Assembly: GCA_016710285.1 (NCBI GenBank)
Contig: JADJXR010000001.1
Location: 1,736,001-1,800,000, forward strand
Reading direction: 5' to 3'
DNA length: 64,000 nucleotides
Source: Chlorobiota bacterium
Lineage (GTDB): Bacteria; Bacteroidota; Ignavibacteria; OLB7
The position numbers were made by a program, and so were the translations under genes. The notes beneath the pieces are model-generated. The model did not search any database, was not told the DNA's origin, and saw only the letters and a program-made list of their open reading frames with translations. Below, in pieces: positions 24,808 through 34,188 of this stretch (position 1 is its first letter; each line of letters opens with the position of its first letter).

Positions 24808-26937
24808 ATGGGTGCTGTGCCCAAGAACGCATCTTTCCTGAGAGTCTATGCGATGACCTACCTTCTCTATGCAGTTCTAATCGCCATTATCACGCTTCCG
24901 GCCGTTGCCCAACAAACGGCCGAGAGTTATGATGACGTGATGCTGGTCATCAACGAGCGGAGCTGGAGCTCGCGCGAGATTGGGGCATACTTTGCGGCGC
25001 GGCGCAACATCCCTGAGCGGAACATCTGCCGCATCAATGTTGACACTTCCGAGACGATGGACTCGGCAACATTCATCCCATTGAAATGGCAGATTCAGGA
25101 GTGGATGCAGAAGCAGAACGTGGTGAATTCCATCAACTACATTGTCACCACAAAGGGTTGCCCGCTGCGGATTCGGACTTCGGTGTGGGACTATGTGGAT
25201 TCGGTGGTGCTAAAAGCGTACGTCCAAGGTGGGCAATGCTCCTTTGAAGATTGCTTGGCCTTAATCAACGGGAAAGATTCCTCGGCGATGTTGGCGGTGA
25301 AAATCAACCTCAACATCCCTATCTCACGATACTACGGTTCCACCCAGCACTTCAAGCGCGACCCAGTCAGCTTGCCGATGTACTTGGTCACGCGGCTGGA
25401 TGCCTACACGGTGGAGCAAGTCAAATCCTATATCCAACGTGCGGAAGAACCGGCGTTGTTGGGGGAAGGAAACTGGGTGCTTGATATTGACCCGTGGCGG
25501 GACGGAGGCGGGTATAAAGTTGGGAACGATTGGATGCGTTGGAGCGATACGCTGCTGCAAGCAAAAGGGCAAACGGTGGTTCGGAACAACGACACGGTAT
25601 ATCTGCATGGCCAGCAGAACGTTATCGGGTACGCATCGTGGGGAAGCAACGACGGCCACAGCGGTGGCGGCGAGAAGGCAAAGCCCGGGAACACGTGGCT
25701 GAATGGATCAATCGCCGAAACCTACGTTTCGACCGGGGGGCGTTCGTTTAAGCCAGGAACAGGATATGGGCAATCGCTGATTGCCGATTGGATTGCCGAA
25801 GGGGTTTGCGGAATCAAAGGCTACACCGACGAACCATATCTGGAAGTGATGGCCCGCCCGCATATCTTGTTCGACCGCTACACCAGCGGGTTCAACATGG
25901 CCGAAAGTTATTGGGCCGCATCGCCGTGGCTTGCATGGCGGCAGGTAGTGATTGGCGACCCCAAAATGCGGCTGCGGATGTTGATGCGCCCAACCCAGGC
26001 CGTGGTCGCCATAGATTCCGGTTTTCGGTTCGAGCCGCTACGCGACACGACGTGGGTGCAGAACCTTGACTCCTCCGACTTAACGGTGGCGGCCATCAGT
26101 CTCCATGGAACGTATGCCGCCGATTTCTCCGCTGAGTTGTTGGGTAGTTCTTTCCCGGCAACAGTGCCGCCCGGGGACTCGATCGGAGTCATTGTCACTT
26201 GCCGGCCTTCCGTTTATGGAACCATTGGCGCGCTTGTGGCATTGCAGTACCAGCGGGGAAAGGGGGGGAGTTTCACAACATCCTTCACGGCAACGGGGTT
26301 CGGCGTGCGCCCGGCAGTGATAACCCCAACCGAGGCAAATTTCATTGCTGGATTGGGTGACACGGCAGTGACGAAAACCATTGTTGTGCGCAACGCCACA
26401 TTGCTGGACACCGTGCGGGTGAATAACCTTTCGATTACCGGATCCGGGGCATCCGCTTTCCGAGTATCGCCCGCAGTAAAATATCCCTACCTAATTCTTG
26501 GTGGGGACAGCCTGCAGTTCACGGTGGTGTATCGCCCTTCGGCAGAAGGGATGGATTCGGCGGTGATTCGGGTGCTGAATAGTGGTGGTGCTGGAACAAA
26601 ACAGATAAAACTGTATGGCCAGAAGACAAACAGCGCAGCCGCACCAACAGCATGGGAATTATCGGCAATGCATCTAAGTATTGAGCCAAATCCATTCATG
26701 AATAACACAACGGTTCGTTATTCAGTACCGATCGAAGCGGCAGCGGTAGAAGTTGATATTATTGACCATCTGGGTCGCGTGGCGCGGTCTTATACGAATA
26801 ATAATCTGGGTGGAGATCACACAATTGAATTAAAAAAAGAGGGGTTAGCCTCAGGGATATATCTCTGCCGACTAACAGTTATTGATAAGCACAATAATCG
26901 TAGAAGCATTACGCAAACAGCTGTTGCGGTGCAATAA
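24808..26937 (+). CDS. TIGR03790-like secreted protein with choice-of-anchor-D region and T9SS sorting domain
   Basis: About 709 aa from the ATG at 24808 (GTAAGAAGC upstream). The frame is open to 24658, and the ATG at 24853 is another option giving a shorter signal peptide. The signal peptide ends near LPAVAQQ. The region YDDVMLVINERSWSSREIG, AYFAARRNIPERNICRI and the following about 330 residues match the uncharacterised TIGR03790 family as I recall it. Next come two Ig-like ASH/choice-of-anchor-D segments (VRNATLLDTVRVNNLSITG). The C-terminal sorting domain begins SIEPNPFMNNTTVRYSV. Exported by Sec and T9SS; activity unknown. Confidence 0.75.
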   Translation: MGAVPKNASFLRVYAMTYLLYAVLIAIITLPAVAQQTAESYDDVMLVINERSWSSREIGAYFAARRNIPERNICRINVDTSETMDSATFIPLKWQIQEWMQKQNVVNSINYIVTTKGCPLRIRTSVWDYVDSVVLKAYVQGGQCSFEDCLALINGKDSSAMLAVKINLNIPISRYYGSTQHFKRDPVSLPMYLVTRLDAYTVEQVKSYIQRAEEPALLGEGNWVLDIDPWRDGGGYKVGNDWMRWSDTLLQAKGQTVVRNNDTVYLHGQQNVIGYASWGSNDGHSGGGEKAKPGNTWLNGSIAETYVSTGGRSFKPGTGYGQSLIADWIAEGVCGIKGYTDEPYLEVMARPHILFDRYTSGFNMAESYWAASPWLAWRQVVIGDPKMRLRMLMRPTQAVVAIDSGFRFEPLRDTTWVQNLDSSDLTVAAISLHGTYAADFSAELLGSSFPATVPPGDSIGVIVTCRPSVYGTIGALVALQYQRGKGGSFTTSFTATGFGVRPAVITPTEANFIAGLGDTAVTKTIVVRNATLLDTVRVNNLSITGSGASAFRVSPAVKYPYLILGGDSLQFTVVYRPSAEGMDSAVIRVLNSGGAGTKQIKLYGQKTNSAAAPTAWELSAMHLSIEPNPFMNNTTVRYSVPIEAAAVEVDIIDHLGRVARSYTNNNLGGDHTIELKKEGLASGIYLCRLTVIDKHNNRRSITQTAVAVQ

Positions 26938-27050
26938 CCGCCCAAAAATCCAGCTGTAACTCTTGCGAATTCTGTAGAGTCAATCAACAAGCAACTGCAT
27001 CCTCATAAACATAAACCTGTTCAAACCAACCTAAAACCAAGGGAAGTACC

Positions 27051-28403
27051 ATGAGACGATTCCTACTTCTTGCCACAGCTGCACTGGCTGCTGGCTCGGC
27101 TGCAACAGCGCAGCAGCTCGACATCTCCACAAAAGCACCTACGATTGAGATCCCGATCGTCAACAAAACAATTCCTCCGGTAATTGCCCGCCCTGAATGG
27201 CGCGTATCTGAGGAAAAGGAATACGTGTTTAATTCGCAGATTATTGAGCGCTCAGCCATCAATGATGAAGGGTTCCGTGTTGACACGAACCGCAATGACT
27301 TTGAAGTGCCATTTGCTTATTCTATCCAAGGCGGGGGGCAAGCTATTCAGCGTGGTGTTGGCCAGATATTTCCCATGAAATACTTGTATAGTTTTTACGA
27401 CCAATACTATACGTCCGAAGGCAAAACCAAGCGGTATGGTGATACCAACGTTATCACCGATGACCAAGCTTACATTGAGCAATTCAAAGGCGCGCGGGGA
27501 TGGACCCTGAATGCCGTCCGTGCATTGATCTACCATAACCCAAATAACACTACACCTGCGGATCAGCTGAACATTGGTGTCCTATCCGTCCACAAATTAA
27601 ATGTGGATTATACCAGCTCCGCATATCGTCAAAGTGGTTTCCGGGCAATGCGTAGCTCCCTAGACCCCTTGAAAGTCTATGAGGTGGAAGTTGATGGCCA
27701 GACTTTAAAGAGCACTATCACAGGGCAAGGCGGAATTGCAGGGCTTACTGTGGAATTCGAGCAGCCGTTGGAGTTTACTGCTGACGAATCAGCATTGTTG
27801 ATGTACGTCAACGATTTTGCTACGCCATTAACCAGCATTGAGCAAAACAGCCCGCGCGAATATCAAGGGATTATTGGCTATGAGGAATGGAGGTCGGGAG
27901 TATTAACAACTAACCAAGCAACAGGAGAGTTAGTTGACACACGCTCCAACCCAATTGACCAGTACAAAGCATTTGGCGTAGCCATGTTTTCTGAGAACGA
28001 TACGGATCGCGTGTTTAGCGTGTACTCACGTCTTAGCCGGAATGGCAAGCCTTCGATGGTGAACTTTGATATGACCTGGGTCGGCACTGTTGATCTCTCT
28101 GCATCAGGGGTTCAGTATGTTCTGGGCAAGGATGCAACCAGCCAAGGGCTTGGCGAAACCACGCCAAACCCAGTGGTAAGCAATGATGCCCGTTTGCCAT
28201 ACTCGCTGACCGAGCCAGCACACGTAAGCATTGATCTGTACAGCGTAAGCGGCGACCATGTGGCACGCCTTGTGGATGATAAATTTATCCCCGGTAACTA
28301 CACTGTTGCTCTGCCGTTGGACAACATGAACAACGGCGCGTACGTTGTTCGGATGCTTGCTAACGGGAAGGCCTACAGCAGCAAATTGTCGGTGGTGCGG
28401 TAA
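27051..28403 (+). CDS. Secreted T9SS cargo protein of unknown function
   Basis: 450 aa. Signal peptide MRRFLLLATAALAAGSAATA, cleavage near AQQ. The middle (about 30-360) is beta-rich without a recognised domain; Tyr- and Asn-rich repeats such as FYDQYYTSEGKTKRYG are visible. The C-terminal sorting domain is TPNPVVSNDARLPYSL to YSSKLSVVR (about 370-450). Ribosome site AAGGGAAG eight bases before the ATG. It follows the TIGR03790-like gene by 113 bp and may share its expression. The region has lower GC than the surroundings. Confidence 0.75.
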   Translation: MRRFLLLATAALAAGSAATAQQLDISTKAPTIEIPIVNKTIPPVIARPEWRVSEEKEYVFNSQIIERSAINDEGFRVDTNRNDFEVPFAYSIQGGGQAIQRGVGQIFPMKYLYSFYDQYYTSEGKTKRYGDTNVITDDQAYIEQFKGARGWTLNAVRALIYHNPNNTTPADQLNIGVLSVHKLNVDYTSSAYRQSGFRAMRSSLDPLKVYEVEVDGQTLKSTITGQGGIAGLTVEFEQPLEFTADESALLMYVNDFATPLTSIEQNSPREYQGIIGYEEWRSGVLTTNQATGELVDTRSNPIDQYKAFGVAMFSENDTDRVFSVYSRLSRNGKPSMVNFDMTWVGTVDLSASGVQYVLGKDATSQGLGETTPNPVVSNDARLPYSLTEPAHVSIDLYSVSGDHVARLVDDKFIPGNYTVALPLDNMNNGAYVVRMLANGKAYSSKLSVVR

Positions 28404-28442
28404 ATCCATTATCGGCTTCGCAGACAACAAAACAACAACAAC

Positions 28443-28477
28443 AAACGGGCTGGCTTCCGCTGGAAGTCAGCCCGTTT
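28443..28477. terminator. Bidirectional hairpin terminator
   Basis: A 16-bp stem with one mismatch (28443-28458 with 28462-28477) and a 3-nt loop, with T-tracts on the + side and A-tracts on the other. Convergent genes flank it. Confidence 0.75.
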
Positions 28478-28487
28478 CTTTTGTTGA

Positions 28488-30674
28488 TTATATCCCTGCA
28501 AAAAATGTCCCCAAATTAATTTCTGGGGACAACCCTAATTTCTGGCGAATGTGATAACGGTGATTTTCCACTGTGCGCTCCGACGTTGATAAAATTCCCG
28601 CTATCTCCTTTGTGGAATATCCGCTTCGCAGAAGAACGCAAATCTTTAATTCTTTCCCGCTCAGTGCTGGAAATCGTTCTTTTAACCGAGCGGTTACGGT
28701 GGGGTCCTCGCTTCGCAGTATTGTTTTCACTGTTCGGATGGCAATGTCATCAAGGTATTCTATCAATGTTTTGTGGGCGGGCAGCTCCAACTTCCGGCGG
28801 ATATTTCGCCGGTGCGATTCGATATCCCGTTCGGTGACGTTGCACAGGCTGGCAATTTCCTTTGTTGATAACCCAATCCTGATTAAAAAACAAACACGCA
28901 ATTCCGTTGGGGTTAATCGTGGGCATTGTGCTGTTACCGCTTGCATGAACGAGCCTTGCGACTCGTTCATTTGCTTCTCAAATAATTCCCACTCATCGCT
29001 GGTGGAATTTTGGCTATCCAATAGCTGCGATAACTCTACCACGCGCTCCCGCAATGCCGCATCATCAGCAAGAATAATGCTCCGAATTTGCTCACGGAAG
29101 GAATGGAGAAATTCGGATTTCTGCACCAGCTGCAATGCCAGCGCGCTTAACTCGGCACGGCGGTGCTGCATTAATCGCTCTAATTGCTCGCTTCGCAGGC
29201 GGTACACCTCGGCATCGTTACGGGTTTGGCGAAGGTCAAATTGCATCATCAGCATCTGGCGGTTGCGATCGTGCTCGGCAGCCGCCATGCCAGATTGCGC
29301 CTGATGGTAGCTCACATAATGGTGATATGCCAAATCAAACTCACCTTGCTGCTTGTGGGCATCGCTTATGGCTTTATGGAGCTTTGCCCTAAGTTCATGA
29401 CTGATGGAGTTCGCCGATTCTATCAGGGTTAATGCTTGCTGCAGCGTGGCGATCGCTTCGGCAAATTCCCCTGCTTCAATTAAAAGGGAACCAACGGCAT
29501 ACAGCGCGTTCACCTCTTCTTTCCAAACATGATAGCCACGTATTTCTTGCAATGCTTCGCGGGACCAACGAAGTGCTTCAGCCATGTCCCCTTGCTGTTT
29601 GCGAATCGCCCCGATATTTCGGCGCAATCCGGCGCAGATCACGCCGTACCCCTGCTTCTGGGCAATGCTCAACCCTTGATTCAAGACATCCATGGCTTCG
29701 TCGTGCCTCTGCAAGGTGATGTATAATTCGCCAACGTTATTCAGCAACGCGGCTTGGTGGTACAGGCTTCCGGTGGTTCTGCTTAGCTGTAGGGCGTTGT
29801 GGTAATGCTGCAAGGCGCTTTCGTGGTTGCCAATAATGGAGTAAAGCGTGGCAATCATGTCCAGCGTGGCGATCTCATTATTTACCACCCCCACTTGGTG
29901 CAGCAATGTGTGGGCTTTTATCAGCAATGCTAAGGCTTCGTCGTAATTCCCCATCAATTGCATCAGGTAGCCCATGTTTGCAACGCTGATTGCTGTGCAT
30001 TCGGCATCGTTATGGCGTTCGGCAAATGCTTCGCCACGGCGGAACCACTCGAACGCTTCGGCAACACGCCCCATCTCCTGGTATGCTGTTCCGATAATCG
30101 TCATCATGCGGTGTTCATCGGTGTGGGCCGCAACGTTGTGGTAAAGCTCCTTTGCTTGCTCGGCAAATTCAATGGCTTTTGCGTATTCCTTCATCATCAG
30201 GCTTACCCAAGCGATTTCGGCAGCGATCAACGCTCGCGTTTCCGCCACGTGCTCCGTTTGCCTTGCGCACCGGTCGCAGCACTCCAACCCTTGCTCTAAC
30301 GCTGAGATTGCTTGATGGTATCGCCCCATTTCGCCGTAGATATTCCCCATGATCTGGCAGGTTGATGCCTGCCCCAGCATCTCCCCAAGCCCTGCATACA
30401 GGCTTTGCGATTCCAGAATTGCGGCAAGGGCTTCCTGCAAGCGCGTAAGCCGTGCAAGCATCATAGCAATCAGCAGCAGGGTGTCGGCTTCGCCACGGGT
30501 GTAGTTGTGGCGGCGGGCAATCAGCCGCGTTTGCTCGCAGAACTCCAACATTTGCTGCGGGGCCTTCCGCTTGGCGGCTTGGGCAATCTGGTTGCGAATG
30601 CCAACTTGCTCCTGTGGGCTTTGTGCTGTCTCCAGCCTTGATTGCAGTTCGGCAAGTGTCTTATCCATTGCCAT
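28488..30674 (-). CDS. TPR regulator with two tandem LuxR-type HTH domains (paralogue of 16404)
   Basis: 728 aa. About ten TPR-like repeats (about 40-440; e.g. IMGNIYGEMGRYHQAISALEQG, LNNVGELYITLQRHDEAMDVL), then a coiled coil (about 465-520), then HTH 1 (about 590-640; LTPTELRVCFLIR..TKEIASLCNVTERDIESHR) and HTH 2 (about 665-720; LSGKELKICVLLR..TKEIAGILSTSERTVENHR). Same order as the gene at 16404, with the second HTH closest between the two. No phosphorylation domain. It is likely a sensor-regulator working through protein-protein contacts. Start ATG at 30674, with no clear Shine-Dalgarno. Confidence 0.85.
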   Translation of the reverse strand: MAMDKTLAELQSRLETAQSPQEQVGIRNQIAQAAKRKAPQQMLEFCEQTRLIARRHNYTRGEADTLLLIAMMLARLTRLQEALAAILESQSLYAGLGEMLGQASTCQIMGNIYGEMGRYHQAISALEQGLECCDRCARQTEHVAETRALIAAEIAWVSLMMKEYAKAIEFAEQAKELYHNVAAHTDEHRMMTIIGTAYQEMGRVAEAFEWFRRGEAFAERHNDAECTAISVANMGYLMQLMGNYDEALALLIKAHTLLHQVGVVNNEIATLDMIATLYSIIGNHESALQHYHNALQLSRTTGSLYHQAALLNNVGELYITLQRHDEAMDVLNQGLSIAQKQGYGVICAGLRRNIGAIRKQQGDMAEALRWSREALQEIRGYHVWKEEVNALYAVGSLLIEAGEFAEAIATLQQALTLIESANSISHELRAKLHKAISDAHKQQGEFDLAYHHYVSYHQAQSGMAAAEHDRNRQMLMMQFDLRQTRNDAEVYRLRSEQLERLMQHRRAELSALALQLVQKSEFLHSFREQIRSIILADDAALRERVVELSQLLDSQNSTSDEWELFEKQMNESQGSFMQAVTAQCPRLTPTELRVCFLIRIGLSTKEIASLCNVTERDIESHRRNIRRKLELPAHKTLIEYLDDIAIRTVKTILRSEDPTVTARLKERFPALSGKELKICVLLRSGYSTKEIAGILSTSERTVENHRYHIRQKLGLSPEINLGTFFAGI

Positions 30675-30705
30675 AACCTAATTGAGTTGAAGAGAATGGC
30701 CAGCA

Positions 30706-30750
30706 CAAAAACAGCACAATCGGCACGAAGGTTTCCCCACGTGCCGATTG
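30706..30750 (-). terminator. Terminator for the giant repeat protein
   Basis: On the minus strand: an 11-bp perfect stem (30750-30740 with 30727-30717), a 12-nt loop, then tgctgttttt. Confidence 0.7.
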
Positions 30751-30841
30751 CGTTTGTTCCCCTTCTTCAATCGGCGCCCGCTTCACAGTGTTGCCATGCG
30801 CCGAAATGCCCCACTGTTCGTTTCCGAAGTTTCCGGTGGAT

Positions 30842-30893
30842 TACTCCACTGGGTTATTCCGCTGAGTTATTCCGCTGGATTACTCCACAACGG
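30842..30893. repeat. 13-bp imperfect tandem repeat, four units, spanning the adhesin stop codon
   Basis: Units tactccactgggt, tattccgctgagt, tattccgctggat and tactccacaacgg start at 30842, 30855, 30868 and 30881. The last unit contains the end of the adhesin frame. The array may be a trace of 3'-end slippage. Confidence 0.75.
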
Positions 30894-33800
30894 AGATGTA
30901 CCAGTCCATCGAGGCCGGGTCAATCGCCGCGCCGCTTTCGTTGCGGAACTTCACTTCAACAGTGCCGGCTGCCGAAACCCGCGCGTAGCTGATAATCAAT
31001 CCATCCGCTAACGCGTTTTGTGGCGAGATGCTTACCGCGCCGGTTGTGCCTGCACCCGTTACCGTGAACGTCTCGACCGATGATGCGCCAGCAGCAACCG
31101 AGGCAACATCTTTGGTCACGGTAGTCTTCGTGGTTTTATTTCCCCACGACATCGCGCCGCCGGTGGTGCTCACTAACATCTGCCCATTCGATGCTGGCGC
31201 AGCATCGGGAAGGGTGTAGATGGTGTTCGCTGCGGTTGTGGCTGCCGAACGCAGCCCCGTGAAGTTGGTACCGGTGTAGGTGAAGCTGGTGTTATCCTCG
31301 TAAAAGCGGAGCACCTGCGCGTGGCCGTCGGTGTTGCCGATTGCCAAATCAACATCGTTGAATATCCCGATGGTATCTTGGCCCGAAACATCAACCATAG
31401 TGTTCGTTGTCGAGCCGTTGAAGCCAAAGGAGTTGTCGCCAACCTCCAGGTATCGCCCGCCGGGGATTGCCGATGCCGTCCCGTTCACAAAGTTCCGTTC
31501 GCCGCCGCCGATTGCGCCGAAGGAACCATTGATGGAGTCGTTCAATCCGCCGGCAATCACCCCGCGCCCGCTGCTAAAACGGATATGATTCCCCGAGCCT
31601 CCGCCAATCACTCCTTCGGTGGCGTCAATCAGATTGTTCTGGCCGCCGCCGATGGTTGCAAACGTGTTGGCCACGCGGTTGTTTGCGCCACCAAACACCC
31701 CCGAGTTCGCTGACGTGGCTTTGTTATCGGATCCACCAACCACCACCGATTGCGCCGCGCTTGCGGTGTTCCGCAATCCGCCGCCAACAAACGCTTCGGT
31801 TGCTGTGGCCGAGTCGGTGTTGCCACCAACCACCACGGAGCTGGTTCCGGTTGCGCGGTTGTTTTGTCCGCCAAGAATCGCGCTTCCGGTGCCCGTGGCA
31901 CGGTTGCTGTTCCCGCCGCCGATAACGCTGAAGGTGCTGCTGGAAAAATTCCGGAAGCCGCCGCCGATGAAGGCGTTATCGCCATTGATGGTGTCAAGAT
32001 CACCACCGCCGATGACGCTGTTATCGGCATTTGCGACGATGTGGTTCTGCGAGCCACCACCGATGAAACCTTCGAGTGCCGTCCCCACAGTTGTGCCAAT
32101 CCTGTTCTCCGTTCCTCCCACAATCGCATTGTGCGAACCAAATGCGCGATTTTGGAATCCGCCAACAATCACCACGTGGTCGGTCACCAGCTCATTCCCT
32201 TCTCCCCCACCGATGATGCTGAACTCACCTCCGCTGAAAAATCCGCCGTTGATTTTGTTGTTGCGTCCGCCAACAATCACTGCGTGCGTTGGCAATCCGC
32301 CACCGCCGCTACCGCCGCCAACGCGGTTCCCTTCGCCGCCGCCAAGAAATGAGTTGTCGCCACTGAGTGAGTCGTTAAGACCTGCGCCGATAAAGCTGTT
32401 GGCCCCACGCAGCAATCGGTTGTTCTGGCCCGCGCCAACAAATCCCCGCGCCACGCTTGCCGACCCTCCAATTTGGTTCCCTGATCCCGCAACAATGGCA
32501 TGGTCGGAACCGCCCGAAACGGAGTTGTTGTTGCTTCCGGCACCAAAGAAAAGGCCGCTGCCGCCACCACTGTTCGTGTTGTTGCTTCCGCCGGCAATGA
32601 CGCTGTGGTCGCCAAACAGGGTGTTCCCCTCGCCGCCAACAATGGAGTTGTGGGCGCCTGCAAAAAATCCCGATTGGATTTTGTTGTTCTCGCCACCGCC
32701 AATAAACCCATGGCTAACATTGGTGAACCCACCGGGTCCGCCACCGATTTTGTTGCGCGAGCCACCGCCGATAAAGCTCTGCGGAGCAACAAGGATGCTG
32801 TCGCGTAGCCCCGCGCCGATCATTGCGTCTGTGGAGTTATCAATGGTGTTTTCATTGCCGCCTCCAATCGCTCCATTGGTTCCGGTTACGCTGTTTCCCC
32901 TGCCAACCATCACCCCTGTTCTGTTGCCGGTTGCGCTGTTCTGGAAGCCACTGCCAACAAAGCTGTAGAAGGCTCCGGAGCCACCATCGTTGGAGGTGGC
33001 AACGTTCTCTTGACCGCCAACAACGGTGCCAGCATCTTCCACGTAATTCAGCGTGCCGCCCACAATCACTGAGTACTGATCTATGGCTTCGTTCAGCTCA
33101 CCGCCACCGATAACGCTGTGTGATCCCGATGCGGTGTTCTCCTGCCCTCCACCCACCGTTGAAAAATCCCCCGATGCTGTATTCTCCTGCCCTCCACCCA
33201 CTGTTGCCCTAGAGCCTGATGCTCCGTTCAAATATCCTCCACCCACCGTTGCATAATCCACCGATGCGGTGTTCTCCTGCCCTCCACCCACTGTTGCCCT
33301 AGAGCCTGATGCTCCGTTCAAATATCCTCCACCCACCGTTGCACTAGAGCCTGATGCTGTATTCTCCTGCCCTCCACCCACCGTTGAATACGCCCCTGAT
33401 GCTTCGTTCAGAGATCCTCCACCCACCGTTGAATACTCTACGAATGCAGTGTTTATCCGCCCTCCAGCCACCGTTGAATACGCCCCTGATGCTTCGCTCT
33501 GATATCCTCCAGCCACCGTTGCACTAAAGCCTGATGCGGCGTTCTGATATCCTCCACTCACCGTTGAATACTGCTCCGATGCTGTATTCTCCTGCCCTCC
33601 AGCCACCGTTGAATATATCTCTGATGCGGTGTTCGTCAGCCCTCCACCCACCGTTGAACTATAGCCTGATGCTCCGTTCAAATATCCTCCAGCCACCGTT
33701 GAATAATCCCCCGATGCGGTGTTCTCCTGCCCTCCAGCCACCGTTGCACTAGAGCCTGATGCGGTGTTCGTCAGCCCTCCACCCACGGTCGCATACCCGT

Positions 33801-34188
33801 GATCTGATGTTGTGCCTGCATCATCTCCTGCACGGTTGTTCGCACCGCCACCCACCACACCATAGTCATCTGTTATGGTGTTTACAGTACTAATAGTCCC
33901 ACCGCCAGCAATGACCCCACCTACCACACCAGTAGTAACGCCGTTCCCGCTAAACCCGCCGATGATGTTCGGGCTGGTGGCGTTTGGCTCAAGCCGCAAT
34001 GCGCGCTGGTTGTTCACCCGGAAATCCACCGCCACGTTGTCGGTGGTCCCCATGAAGTTCGTTCCGTCAACAAGCCCGCTGTTGCCGTCGGTGCGCCAGA
34101 AGGTTGCGCCAAGCGGCTGCCACGTTGGGGCGGTTGCCGGGCCGGTGCTGGTTAAAACATCACCCGCAGTCGAGCCGGTGCCGATCAT
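30880..34188 (-). CDS. Trimeric-adhesin-head-like repeat protein, 3' part of a split giant gene
   Basis: 1,102 aa. Begins MIGTGSTAGDVLTSTG inside what is clearly the continuation of the upstream frame. It has no signal peptide. Residues about 110-900 are a run of about 15-residue units of the type ATVGGGQENTASGS / VIGGGNSNRATGTG, as in YadA/hemagglutinin head domains that form trimeric beta-helices. The last about 130 residues are a beta-rich end (TIYTLPDAAPASNGQM ... WYISVVE) that is neither a YadA membrane anchor nor a T9SS sorting domain, so surface attachment is unexplained. Without fusion to the upstream part it could not be secreted. The start overlaps the upstream stop as ATGA. Confidence 0.8.
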   Translation of the reverse strand: MIGTGSTAGDVLTSTGPATAPTWQPLGATFWRTDGNSGLVDGTNFMGTTDNVAVDFRVNNQRALRLEPNATSPNIIGGFSGNGVTTGVVGGVIAGGGTISTVNTITDDYGVVGGGANNRAGDDAGTTSDHGYATVGGGLTNTASGSSATVAGGQENTASGDYSTVAGGYLNGASGYSSTVGGGLTNTASEIYSTVAGGQENTASEQYSTVSGGYQNAASGFSATVAGGYQSEASGAYSTVAGGRINTAFVEYSTVGGGSLNEASGAYSTVGGGQENTASGSSATVGGGYLNGASGSRATVGGGQENTASVDYATVGGGYLNGASGSRATVGGGQENTASGDFSTVGGGQENTASGSHSVIGGGELNEAIDQYSVIVGGTLNYVEDAGTVVGGQENVATSNDGGSGAFYSFVGSGFQNSATGNRTGVMVGRGNSVTGTNGAIGGGNENTIDNSTDAMIGAGLRDSILVAPQSFIGGGSRNKIGGGPGGFTNVSHGFIGGGENNKIQSGFFAGAHNSIVGGEGNTLFGDHSVIAGGSNNTNSGGGSGLFFGAGSNNNSVSGGSDHAIVAGSGNQIGGSASVARGFVGAGQNNRLLRGANSFIGAGLNDSLSGDNSFLGGGEGNRVGGGSGGGGLPTHAVIVGGRNNKINGGFFSGGEFSIIGGGEGNELVTDHVVIVGGFQNRAFGSHNAIVGGTENRIGTTVGTALEGFIGGGSQNHIVANADNSVIGGGDLDTINGDNAFIGGGFRNFSSSTFSVIGGGNSNRATGTGSAILGGQNNRATGTSSVVVGGNTDSATATEAFVGGGLRNTASAAQSVVVGGSDNKATSANSGVFGGANNRVANTFATIGGGQNNLIDATEGVIGGGSGNHIRFSSGRGVIAGGLNDSINGSFGAIGGGERNFVNGTASAIPGGRYLEVGDNSFGFNGSTTNTMVDVSGQDTIGIFNDVDLAIGNTDGHAQVLRFYEDNTSFTYTGTNFTGLRSAATTAANTIYTLPDAAPASNGQMLVSTTGGAMSWGNKTTKTTVTKDVASVAAGASSVETFTVTGAGTTGAVSISPQNALADGLIISYARVSAAGTVEVKFRNESGAAIDPASMDWYISVVE
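33121..33790 (-). repeat. 45-bp tandem repeat array encoding 15-residue head units
   Basis: About fifteen consecutive units of ccctccacccaccgttg plus a variable part, encoding TVGGGQENTASGxxS-like units. Near-identical neighbours (e.g. around 33190 and 33290) point to recent internal duplication. Confidence 0.85.

Noticed and set aside
31619..32968. Long plus-strand frame (449 aa, Pro-rich) opposite the adhesin
   Set aside because: It is the antisense shadow of Gly/Asn-rich repeats and has no start context.
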